From the NCBI GenBank assembly GCA_032158295.1, contig CM063258.1:13057703-13121702 (forward strand): 64,000 nucleotides of DNA, written 5' to 3'. Under the pieces are notes generated by a model. It worked only from the letters and a program-made list of their open reading frames with translations. It was not told the origin of the DNA and made no database searches. Positions 22,000-34,500 of this stretch are shown piece by piece. The position numbers and the translations under genes are program-made. The DNA comes from Pycnopodia helianthoides (lineage: Eukaryota > Echinodermata > Asteroidea > Forcipulatida > Asteriidae). How positions within the stretch are numbered: position 1 is the stretch's first letter; each line of letters opens with the position of its first letter.

Positions 22000-22640
22000 T
22001 GGTTCTCACCAAGTACGTTTTTATGGTCATTAATTTTTGGAGTATTTACCAATCTATGACCCTACATTTAAGTCAGTTTTATGGGACAGCAAAACATGGA
22101 CGACATCATTTTAGACCATTGTCAAACTGCAACTAAAATTGGTTACAGGGACACGTTGCTTTGGATTTGGCGATTCGGCTATAAAAAGCGTTTGAAAGCA
22201 TGAATAAAAGTGGAATATAATGATCCACACAAATATGCCTCGAAATTGTGTGGTTTTCCTTTTACTTCATGAACTCAAAACACGGTTCGCCATTTTGTAG
22301 AACCAAAGTTTTGACTCCAAACGCTCTTAATAACCCAAATCGCCCAATCCAAGGCAACGTGTCCCTTTAAGTTCTCTGTTTACAACTGGCAATGAATCTG
22401 AATTTCACAAAGTGAGACCAGACTAGTCTGCCCTTTAGCCTCAGTTTTGTTCGGTGGCGTGACCAATTTCATAGAGCTGCTAAGCACAAAAATTTGCTTA
22501 GCATGAAATTTCTCCCTTGATAAAAACAGGATTACCAACAAATTTCCACGTGATTTTAGGATAAGCAAACAACAGCGGGAATACCAGTAACAAGCAATAT
22601 GCAAACATCAGGAAATTTTGGTACACCTAATTGGGCCAGA
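22000..22640. mobile_element. Family D MITE and a family C relic
   Basis: 22140-22375 has inverted ends (GGGACACGTTGCTTTGGATT against AAGGCAACGTGTCCC followed by TTTAA) and shares AGTGGAATATAATGATCCAC with a second copy at 32020-32180. 22455-22640 is a diverged family C copy (CCAATTTCATAGAGCTGCTA). Confidence 0.55.
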
Positions 22641-22708
22641 TTACTTCTGTATTAAATCACATGGCAGAAATAGTATTTTGATTCAAATCAGTCTACGAAC
22701 TTTATATT

Positions 22709-23077
22709 AGGCCTAAAAAAAAAATTGTTGGATTGCCCTTTCATCCGATTTTTTTCTTGGGTCGGACGGTCGTCGATTTTTTATTTTTTATTTTTTTATG
22801 CCCAAAACACACTGATTTCAGAGTGAAGTAGATATGTTTGCACTTTGAAATAAAAACCTAAAGTGTTAATATGTGTCTGCCATCTATATTTCAAACAAAG
22901 GGCAACCGTATTTACCAGTTTGTAAGCATAAATATTTATGAAATCAAAATTCTGAACTGAAAAAAGGGAAAACCACAAACAAACAAAAAAACACACCAAA
23001 AAAAAACCGCAACCGAGATTTTGCTACTTTTACGGTCGGTATGGAAAGAGCAATCCAACAATTTCTTTTTTAGGCCT
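22709..23077. mobile_element. Foldback MITE downstream of the laminin gene
   Basis: The ends are AGGCCTAAAAAA then TTGTTGGATTGC on the left and GCAATCCAACAA then TTTTTTAGGCCT on the right, a terminal inverted repeat of about 30 bp. The inside is AT-rich and non-coding. On the minus strand it lies about 270 bases after the laminin stop codon and could be in the 3' untranslated region. Confidence 0.75.
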
Positions 23078-23342
23078 TAAACCCATGAACAATAAATGGC
23101 AGGAAACATGTGCGTGATCATGTTTTCAGTTTTGCCTGCTTGAAATGTTGCAGTTTGGCAGTGCATGATCACAAAGGTACGTGCTCTTAACCCAGACCAT
23201 CATCTCAATAATGAAAAATATAGCCAGCTTTGGAGCTGGATTTTGCAAAAAAACTTTGGGCGTTTAGCAGATGTGCACGCATCTGACATAATGACTCACC
23301 ACCAGGATAGTGATGAATATTCAAACATTGTATGAATATTCA

Positions 23343-23820
23343 TTACTGTGACACTTTGAAGCTCTCTAAAGCATCAATCTGTGCTTGCATCTCCGTCACC
23401 TGTATCTGCGTATTGTCCAACCACACTTGCTGCTCCACAACAGCCTGCCGCAACAATGTCACCAGCTGCGTAAAGTTCCCTTGTGTCAACGTCTCCTTCG
23501 CTTTGTTGATTCTGTCCATCAACGCCGGCAACTCTGCCAGATCCACCTGTTGGATACTCCCGACGGCGTCCAAGAGTCCACTGATAGCTTCTTGGGTCGC
23601 GCCGGTCTCATCAGCGGCCTTCTGCGCTTCCGTACCCGCTTGCAGAACTGCCCCCTCTAAGGTTTGAAGGTCTGGCGTGTACAGGTCGCACTGCGCTTTA
23701 GCCGGTTGGTACTGCGTGGTGTTGATGGTGCGGATGGAGTCTGTCGTTTGGCTGGTGTCCTGAAGTTTAGCGCTGGATTCACTTGCTAGCTGTTGAGCCT
23801 TCTGGTTCACTGGTTGGATA
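23343..23820 (-). CDS. Laminin exon 25: C-terminal coiled coil and stop
   Basis: Residues 1766-1924. The acceptor is TCATCAGAG|TATCCA, chosen over CATCAG two bases earlier because only it keeps the frame. The stretch [20 protein letters not shown] then INKAKE resembles the end of laminin gamma coils. The chain stops at [16 protein letters not shown], so the gamma-chain tail with its terminal Cys and integrin-critical Glu is absent, and so are LG domains. One Cys is seen (AKAQCDLY). Confidence 0.87.
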
Positions 23821-26800
23821 CTCTGATGAATGCAAAAGGAGAATCATTGGATAGGTTTTCCAGGACCAAAGGTGAGTGAACAGTTATTTTGAGAGAGTTG
23901 TCTTAGGGCCTTTTCCAAACCTAGGCTTGGGCTCCGTCATCAATTTCAGAGCAGTGACTTGGCACATTGTTTCCAACATCAAACAGTTTCTGGAGCTGGA
24001 GCCTAGAACCTAAGCCCAGGTTAGAAAAAGCTGTTCTTCATAATGTTTCTGGGCTCTGACTTCCTAAATGGTCTACAGAGACACTCTAGGAAGATCGTCA
24101 ACATTGGGCTTAGATAGCTCAGTTGGTAGAGCACAGGCACAATAAGGTCAATCTTTCTTTGTTCGACCAAAATTATTTAGAAATGTACCCAGTCAGTTTC
24201 CTTTAAGGTTTTTTACTTGATATTTGAAATAAAAAGGTGCATCCCCTTAAGGCGATCCCTCTCCTGCCGCTTCCCCAGGTTGTATCGTAAACTTGGGTGT
24301 GATCCCTTGGTACATGGCAGTTACAAGTTGAATGGCCTCTGACTGGCACCCCCGAAAAATATCGACAAAGCAGGGAGACTGCCAACATTAGGTCAAGCTA
24401 GCTCAGCTGGTAGAGCGACGGCACGTTACTCCAGAGGTTGCAGGTTAAAGCCCACTCCAGTCTATTCTTCTTTGTTCAGCCGAAAATTATTAAAAATTTA
24501 CCCAGTCAGTTTCCCTTGTGGTTTATTACTTCAATTAATAAATGAATTGAAAATGAATTGAATTGACCTTTAAATGGCCAAACATCTCAAGCCAATTTGT
24601 GTGAATCAATCTTGGCTTCACTGTGCATTTACAAAAAGTTAAAGCTTGTCTCCCACACAAAGCGTTTGTGAATTTTTGATTCCTAGTGATTTAGGACTTA
24701 CCGTGCCTCAGCTTCGACATTCTGGAGTGCTTGGTTAGCCTTGCTGAGCCCATCCTGTGCATTGGTGTTGATATCAGTCAGCTGAGCCTTGAGATCTGTT
24801 GCTCTGGTAATGGTCTCACTACTCTGTGTCTGGATTGAGGTCTGCTTCAGGAGAGCTTCGTCAGCAGCAGTTTGGGCCGCTGCAGTCACAAAAAGGTAAC
24901 AAAATCAGGCCTCGACCAATTCTCATAAAACTGTTTAACCCTCCTACTGTCAGCGACTCTTGGCAACATTTTCCAGTGAGTTGACCAACCATTTGAAACC
25001 ATTTGACTGCCAAGGTTGTGTACGGTGGCACAACTGTGCACAGAACTAACTGTGTACTGTGTACATGCATTCCCTCATGGTATCATATTTCAGGCCGGCA
25101 TAGTTTTCTATCATTTAAAACCACTTGAATGGTATTGAATGGTCAGACAGCAAGAGGGTTAAGCAGGGAATATGTAAAGTAAAGTCTGTCCCGAGCCGAT
25201 ATGGCTCATCAGACCGATGTTTATATCAAGTTTCATGGCATTAAACGACTGAGAATATCTCCATTCCCCTCGGATGCCAGACAATCGCGGTTTACTCCCC
25301 AACTCTCGCCGGTACCCATTTGTACTCCCGGGTGGAGAGAAGCAATTATGATAAAGTGCCTTGCTCAAGGACACAAGTGTCACGACTGACAGGCCAGGAT
25401 TCAAACCCACATTCTGTAAGTTGCAGAACTTGTGTCCATCGCCCTAGACCACTCGACCACGACACCCCACTAAGTAGGGAATAGTGCTTAGCAAATCATA
25501 TCTGTTCAAATTAGCGGCTACGGATATGGCTATGGCTGGATCACATGCGTCCCTAGCAACGCCCTTTAGGAACAGCCTCAGCCATAGACAACAATTTAGA
25601 CACGGCCTAACACCAACCTGTAGACTGGCTGTTGAAACTTGTAACGATCGCCAGCATTTCCTCAGCGGCAGTGAACGTAGCGGTCGAGGACGTCACAGCC
25701 TCACTGGCTGATTGGTTGGCTGCCAACGAGCGATTGTAAAATGCGTTGACTTCTTCGAGTGTAGCGTTTGCGGTGTTGACTAGACGCGCTGTCAGAACTC
25801 CAGTGGCCTCAGTATCATTAACTGTATTGGCCGCTGCATCCTGCTTGGCTTTAGCCTGTAGGACATCAAATTAAATCATCTTAATCATTAATATGAAACA
25901 ATTGCTGTAGCCTGTAGGACATCAATTTATACATATCTTACATTAAGTATGAAATAAATTGATATAAAACAAAATTGTAGATCTAACCAACTTCCTGGAC
26001 TTAAACAATTTATTGGCCATGGTATGCTGGGGTCTTGCACAATAACCCCCCAGAAAAAGGAAGATTTCGGGCACGTTTTCCAGTGCAGTACCCTTTGATC
26101 GTTCTGGCTAAATGCTAGTTAAAACACCTTCGGACCGGTCAAAGTGTCGGTCCAGCTGGATAGTTTCAGTGTTGAAAACATAATGTTGGTGGACAAATGA
26201 AATGACAAGCGAACTTGTCCTGTTAATTGGCTAGTCACTGCAGTCACTTTCTAGTTCCTCGCTAACCTGAGCTTCGACGCCAGCAGCCTGCATGACCTTT
26301 GACATGGCTTCCTGTATGACATCATCAGACTCCCGTCTGAGCTCCTCTATCCTCGATGACATAGTGCCCTGAGCCCCGCCCTCCCCTGCCGTCTGGGCCG
26401 TCTGTGCCCTCTCCATGACCTCTACCACGGCGTCCTGAGTCTGCAGACCCAAGTCCGTGACCTCGTTGGCTTTGGTGACCAGGGCTGCAGTGTGGCTGGT
26501 TGTGTTGTCATGGACTGACTGGGCTTGTTGGACAGTCTAGATAAAGTGCAAGGGAAAATTTGTCATAAATATTCCTACATAAATCTGGTTCTTACTAACA
26601 CCTTCTTAAAAAATGTGCTCGGCCTTGATTTTTGCCGATTTTATTGACACTTGTATCCTCAAGCAAGACACTTGACCATTCACAATTGCTTCGTCCTTTG
26701 GGTGGGACGGAAAGCCATAGGTTCTGTGCGTTGTGTAAATACACTCTAATAAAAAAACCAAGTACAGTTATGCATTAGAAAAGCGGTTTGCCTCAGTGTT

Positions 26801-28523
26801 TTCTGTTTGGTTGGCTGCAGATTGCACCACACAGCACCTTGTAAACTGTTACAAGGTGCTATATAAATGGGTCCCATATTTGATTTTTTTGTTAGCATTC
26901 CTATCTTACACATTTCTGAGCCTCAGAATATTTAACTAGATGAATGGCACATTATAAATGCTGTGCAATGGGAGACTTTTGAACGCTAGATGGCAGCAGA
27001 CATACCAGGTAAAATGCAATTGTTCACGTAGTTCTAGGCATGAACCCATTGCCGAGAACAACCAACTTACCTGGTAAGTCTGCTGCCACCTAGCGTCCCA
27101 AAAGTCCCCCATTGTTATTTACTTCTAAAAAACACTTTGTCCAGCCAGCAGTCTTGGAAAAGGAGATCAAGCATGTGCTGCTAACTTGGACAGTTTTTTT
27201 TGTTTGTACATTACTTTTGGCGCCATGTTTTAACTTGTTATTTTTGTTATTTTTGACACTTTCAAGTGAAGTTTTTTAATTCTGAAAGGATAACATAAAC
27301 TAAATAATACTGATGCAGATATTTCTTACTTCTTAAAAAAATGATCCTTATCATCAGAGCCTGCTAATACTGATGCAGATATTTCTTAATTCTTAAAAAT
27401 TTATCCTTACCATCAGAGCCTGCTAATACTGATGCAGATATTTCTTATTTCTGAACATTGATCCTTACCATCAGAGCCTGCTAATACTGATGCAGATATT
27501 TCTTATTTCTGAACATTGATCCTTACCATCAGAGCCTGCTAATACTGATGCAGATATTTCTTATTTCTGAACATTGATCCTTACCATCAGAGCCTGCTAA
27601 TACTGATGCAGATATTTCTTATTTCTTAAAATTGCTCCTTACCATCAGAGCCTGCTCTGCAGTCTGTACCGCCGTGCCAGCAGCAAGTGACAGGTCAGTG
27701 ACCTGCTGAGTGAGCAGTGACTCGCGAGCAGTCACTGAAGAAGACACGGTGTTGAGTTGGGTCCCGATGCCATCTAGTTCCGTGACGAGCAGCCCAGTGG
27801 TCACCTGAGATGCCTGGATGTCCCCTAAGAGGTGAATACAGTTAAAGGAACATTACAGAATTGGTAAGAACAAAACTTGTAAAATATACTTTTTGATCAC
27901 AGATTTACATAAAACTTACACGGTCTAATGATGATGATGGTAGAAAACATCCCTTGAAATATTTCTGTCTGAAATGCCCTATTTGATGAGAAATGAATAA
28001 ACTAATTTTCCGATTGGAGTTTATCGCTCAGTGAGCGTTTTATTCATTTGTTGAATCTATATGATTTCATGCAAATGTGTAATCTGTTTTTCACTATTTT
28101 CCCGTGACCCAGATGGCCGATCGATCTCAAACTTCTACAGGTTTGTCAGTTTATGTATATGGTGGATTACATAAAGTGCTTACACTGCCAGCAATTGTTT
28201 TGTTAGCAAAAACCAATTCTGTAATGTTCCTTTAACAATACGAGATAAAGTTAACCATAACAAATCATTGAAAAGATGACGGAGATCGAATGGAGATGGG
28301 CAGGCCATGAGTCAAGGGTCCAAGACAACAGGCGGACTGGACGAATGACAGAATGGCAGCCTAGAACAGGCAAGAGAAAGAAAGAGAGGACGGCAAAAGA
28401 GAAGATGGAGAGATTACATAAACAGCACACATGGGCACGGCTACATGGACCAGAGTGGCTAGAAAGAGAGAGGCAAATGGAAGTTTTATGAGGAGGGCTT
28501 CGTCCAACGGATGGACAAACTCT

Positions 28524-28586
<63 letters not shown>

Positions 28587-31500
28587 CGATGACGGTGATG
28601 ATGAAAAAATAAGAATACTTAAAATGTGATGCGATCAAGCTAAATGAGTCGTTTGTCGGTAAATGCATTATTGAACATTATTGAATAACAGGCCAAAATA
28701 GGTCGACAGGGGTGTACATTTCTATACATCTCTTGGTGTTTCGACTTCCATAACTTTTGAACCAAAAGTGGTATCAACACAGGGTTTTTATATCCTTAAA
28801 GCTGAGATTGTACTTCTTTCAAATAGATAGAAAATTGACAAGGGTCGACAAAAAACTCATTTAGCTTGATAGCATCACAACTAGAGATATTTTACCACTT
28901 GTCAGTCCACTGTACGAGGTGATGAGTGCCTGTTCTATGCTGGTGATGGCTGCTCGGGCCTTATCAAGGTTGTCTCGATCTATTGATGCCTGGTTCTCTT
29001 GGGCTGTCTGGATGCTCGTCTTGATGGTTCCACTCAAGCTTGCTAACAGCTGCATCATTGTGGTGTTCAGGGTTGCCACGTTGATGGTCAGAGTGTCACC
29101 TTCTCTTATCACCTCATTGGTCTAATAGTAATGAAATTAGTGAAGTGGTAATTACCACAAGGGAAACTGACTGGGTAAATTGAAATCAACTTTTTGGTGA
29201 ATTAAAAAAAAAAAATGTAATCAAAGTCAGTCTCCCTTATTACTTGATATTTGAAATGCAAAAGTTGCATCCCTAAGGTGATCCTTCTCCTGCTGCTTCC
29301 CAGTTTGTAAAGTAAACTTTGGTGTGATCCCTGGCTACACGGCAGTCACAGGTTGAAAGGCTTCCGACTGGCACCCCCGAACAATGTGTGTGCGGTAAAT
29401 AAATTAAAATATTTTATTTCGGTTGATTCTTACCCTCCTAACAAGATTTAACATCTGATTGTAGGTTGCCATCAATCTATCAATGAATGGACCCAACTCG
29501 GCGGACGTGTCCGCTGCCGTCAACAGCCCCACAAAGCTTGTCAGATTAGCGGCTTGTCTGAGGAGTTCTGTATGCTCTGTAGAGATACTGTCATAACAGA
29601 CATCACAGCCTGTTGTAATGGAAAAACACACACACACACATAAATAAGAGTCCCGCCAACAAATACAAATTATAATTTTTTTTAAATTCAATTGTTGCAG
29701 TATATTTTGTTTATATATAACTTGCTTCAAGTTTACTTGATGTGTTTATTTTGCATCAAGGATGCATTACTAAGACACACATCATGACTCAAAAGGTAAC
29801 AAGAAAGAGCTCTGGCTATTATTCTGGCTGGTCAGCCAAATACAGCAAAACGGTATCTGGAAATCTATCAGTAGTGTAGTTTACCGTTGGTGTGTCGTGG
29901 CCGAGTGGTTACGAGCACCGCACTCAAACACTAATGTTTTTGATCAGCAGAGTGTGGGTTCGAGTCCCGGTCTTGACACTTTTGTGTCCTTATAAGCAAG
30001 ACACTATTATTGCTTTGTCCTTTGGATGGGTTGTAAAGCCTTATAGGTCTCATGTGTTGTGTAATGCACGTAAAAGAACCCAGTTACACTTATCGCTAAG
30101 AGAAGAGATTCAGCCCGGTGTTACTGAGTGGCTGCTGGATGCGCCAGATTACCTTGTAAACCCCTTGAAAGGTGCTACATTAATTGGTCTCATAATTAAC
30201 AAAATTCGAAAAACTTGTCTTAAAATGTTTCTGTTTGTTCAAGCGCCTTGAGTACCTTACTGGTAGATATGTGTGCTATATGAGATTTATATTACCTACT
30301 ATCATGGATAGACTCAAACAGTTATTTATCAATTTTGGAAACCTCTGTTAGAGTCTGAAAAGAACAGGCACTGGCTCTCACCAAATAGAAATAACAACTT
30401 GCGCAATGCCAACAAAACGTGCCCTCCTAAATATCAGACTGGTCGGTACAGGAATAGTCGCAATCCATTCCTCGTTGAAGCACTCAACAAGAGTACTTAA
30501 TATTTTAAGTCGTCTTTTTATTGCTTACTTTGTTCTTGTGCTGTATATAGTGTGTTTGATCTAATTTATGCGGTGTCTTTTGTAATATTTTAATTTTTGG
30601 GATGGTGATAGAACTTCCAGCTTTGTTTTTTTTCTCAATTTCATATCTGATTGTCCCTCATTTCAAACAGAGTCTTTTAAACAGAGCGAGCTAGTCCTTG
30701 TAATTTTTAACACTAATTGTAAAGGCTTGGTTATTTTTGTATCTTTTCCATTTATTTAACTCTTGTTGTATTTTAAACACAATTCAGCCTTTGGCTTCGA
30801 TGTTTGAAAGTTTTTAATGAACCAATACTAACAGTAATAATAATGCCCAATAAAATTACTACATGTTTATAATTGTTTGTTGCACCCTTAAAGACACTGG
30901 ACACCTTTGGTAATTGTTAAAGACCAGTCTTCTCACTTGGTGTATCTCAACATATGCACAAAATAACAAACCTGTGAAAATTTGAATTCAATTGGTCGTC
31001 GAAGTTGCGAGATAATAATGGAAGAAAAAACACCCTTGTCACACGAAGTTGTGTGCTTTCAGATGCTTGATTTCGAGACCTCACGCGTGAGGTCTCAAAA
31101 TCAATTCAAATATTTTACTGAGAAATTACTTAAAAACTACGTTACTTCAGAGGGAGCCGTTTCTCACAATGTTTTATACTATCCACAGCTCTCCATTGCT
31201 CGTTACCAAGTAAGTTTTTATGCTAACAATTATTTTGAGTAATTACCAATAGTGTCCAGTGCCTTTAAGAATGTGGCCAGGCAAACCAACGTTATACCAA
31301 AGCCCAAACAATTTTTGGGTGCTCAGTTACCATCAGTGGCATAACTAAGGGGTGAGGGTGGGTACATTCCCCCAATTGATGTCCCCCACCCCCATTAGAC
31401 CACCTGGACTTTTGAGATCAAAAATTACCAGAACAAAATGTCACATTTTATAAACTATTAAATTCCAATGTTTGAAATGTTTTCTTGAATTATTTTTACA

Positions 31501-34500
31501 TGCAGCTATGTATTTGTTTTTATCTCCATGTCAGATTATCTTATAAAAAATAGTAAATGACAGAAAGAGAGCTCTGAAAAGGGGTGTTTCAGAAAAATGC
31601 CCCCCCCCCTAGAAAAAAATGGTGCAACCCCTATCCCCCCTTAACAGTTTACCCTAGTTTTGACACTGGAATCTGATAAGGAGTTAGAAGCCATTTTACG
31701 CCCTTTCCACTGAAATACATGCATGAGCAAGTGTTCCAGTGCAGATTTCACAGCTTTATAGTTTTATGATTTTCTTCTTATTAAATTATAGCCGACTTAC
31801 GAGAGCATCCTTTGGCATAGTCAAAGTAGTTGTACTGGCAGGAGTCACAAAACATGCCACCGTAGTTCCCGGTGCAGGGGCATTGACCAGTCAAAATGTC
31901 ACACTGCGTCACTCCACCGGTTCCAGTCATGTTACAGTTACAAGCTTTGGAAGAAAAATAATAAATTTGTCAAAGAAATCATAAATCTCCAAGAAATGTC
32001 TGATTACTTGGGGTAAAGTGCCTTTTGAAAACACAAAATTACGCAAATTGCCTTCGGATTTGGCACTTTGGGCCATAAAAAGGGTTTGTTATGAAATGAA
32101 AAAGGTTATTTCAAAAGTAGAATATAATGATCACATAAATATCCCTTGAAATTGTGTGGTCTTTGAGTAATTTCATCACAGAACACCAGCCTCGGTTATG
32201 CGACATTGATTTGGATGTGTGAAGAAGAAAAAAAGATGACCGCACAAAATGTCTTGCACGATTCACTTTTAGAAGCAAATAGGTTGAGAGAACTACCCAG
32301 CCCTACTTACCAGCGCAAGCTCCTGCAAACAAGTCCGTGCCGAATCCATAGTGATTTGGCTGGCATCTATCACACGACGGCTCCAACACATTGACAGCAC
32401 AGCTCTCACACTGGTCCCCGACGGTACCCGGCTGACAATCCTGGCACACCCCTGTCACGGAGTCGCACGTTGTGCTGCGCCCGTTACAGTCGCATGGGCG
32501 ACAGGTGTCAGAGGGTATGTCAACACTGTTCTGTCTGTATGTGCCGGCTTGGCATTGTTCACAAGAGAGACCTACAACAGGGATAAATAAATAACAAGTT
32601 CAAAATACTCAATATATAAAATTGTAATTTTAGACTTCAGCACACCGGAAAAACACACCGAAAAAAGCTGGCAATTATCTTGAAAAATGGCCTGGCCATT
32701 TTGGAAATAAAAAAGGCCTTCCCCTTTTCCTTTTTTCAAAAAGGCAGCACGCTGAACATGCTTTTAAAATTATTTTGCCCTACTTGTTAATACTCACCCA
32801 TTGTATTTGATAAAGAGTCGCATGTGCATTGTTCCACCATTGTAACAAAGCTTGAGTAGTCCTGCGGGTTGGAGACAAACTGGGCTGAGTCCATGCGGAC
32901 ACTGTAGAAGGTACTGGCTGTGCCAGGGCCAAAGGAAGCCAGGATCTCCACGGCCTTGATGTCACTTAAGATTTCTGTTTCCATGAAGATTGAGAAAAGT
33001 TGAATGAGAATGTTAGAGGCAGTGGATACTTATGGTAATTACTAAAGAAATACATTACCATCAAAAACTTAATTGGTAGGGAGCACCTGAGAGCTGCTGA
33101 TAGTATAAAACATTGTGAGAAACCACTCCCTCTGAAGTAATGCAGTTTTTGAGAAAGAGGCACTTTCTCACTGAAATATTTGAATCTGAAAAAAGGCTTC
33201 AGGCTTCAATTTGCACACTAACCCGCTGCTAAAATATAGGATTCTAATTGCCTCTAGCTACCGGGCAATCTCGGTGGTCTAGTGGTGGGTTCGAATCCCA
33301 CCCGAGTAATATGCTTGTGGATTTTGTTTTCACAGGTGGCAGAAGGGCTAAACAGTCTGGCCCCATTTTGGTACAATGAGAATCATTATTCACTATTGCT
33401 ACTGCAAACAGGAAACTGGACTAAACTAAAGGGGTTCAATAATATACCTTGAAACTCTGCCACAGTCGGTGGTCTCTCCTCGCCAACAACTCTCCAGTTC
33501 GTCTCATAAAACGTTGCCACAAATTGCCTCCTGGTCAGCTCTGGTGTGAAGGCCTCTTGGTTGTAATAAACACCCATGTTACTCCGACCCCCAGTAAGAG
33601 TCAGGTACCTGGCAAAGTAACAAAGAGTACAGAATGATGCTGCTAGCGCTAGTTGCAAATACAAACAGATTTTTGCCAAATTGATTCCATCCGAAAGGAA
33701 CTGCATTCAATGCCAATCAAATTTGGCAATCCTTTTTAAGTTTGACTGCTGCTAGGCTAGTTGCAAATCCAAACAGATTTTGCCATATTGCTCCAATCCT
33801 GAAAGAACTGCATTTGTTGCAAATTAAATTTGGCAATCTTTTTAAAATTTGACTGCTGCTAGGCTAGTTGCAAATGCAAACAGATTTTTTGCCATATTGC
33901 TCCAATCCTGAAAGAACTGCATTTGTTGCCAATTCAATTTGGCAATCCTTTTAAAGTTACACTGCTTGTGTTGAAATGTACACGCTCTTTAGCTCCTGGT
34001 TATGTGTGTGACCCTTTTACAGTCAAAAGACAACCTACATATAGGCCAGGTGAAATACTACTTGAATTATCCTAGGGGTAGGATGCTGCGCTCTTTTGGT
34101 GATTGGGCCTTTGTTTCGGCTGCAAAAAAAAATGTGAAAATTTGCACAACCTCATTTTTATGGGGAGTTTATTCGCTCAGGTCTTTCAAGGCTAGATTAA
34201 AGACTCACTTGTTTAGGGCGGCAAATAGTCTGTAATTATATTTGTTGATTATTTTGGTGTGCATAGCCAGATTTGATTCTCTTTTTATTATTTACTTTTA
34301 CTGGTTTTTTTTACAGCATTTTCTTCCCCCACTATATGGGCGAGGGTTTTTGCTTTTAAAGAAATTGTTAATGTAGCTTTATGCTGCATAAATGTATGTG
34401 CTTGGTACATTTTTGTATTTTTAGGCCGTATTGTATGTATTTTGATGTAATTTTGAATAGATTTATGATTGCAATTTGCACCCTCGAACATCCTCAGATG

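Noticed and set aside
23332..23667. Plus-strand open frames opposite the last laminin exon
   Set aside because: Antisense shadows of a well-supported coiled-coil exon.
24105..24480. Functional tRNA genes (TAGCTCAGTTGGTAGAGC-type sequences)
   Set aside because: The tRNA-like parts lack pairing acceptor stems, are attached to a conserved non-tRNA body and recur across the window, so they are SINE heads.
29890..29980. A tRNA-Leu or tRNA-Ser gene
   Set aside because: A and B boxes are good, but the sequence continues into a SINE body with an L2-like tail and recurs at five or more places.
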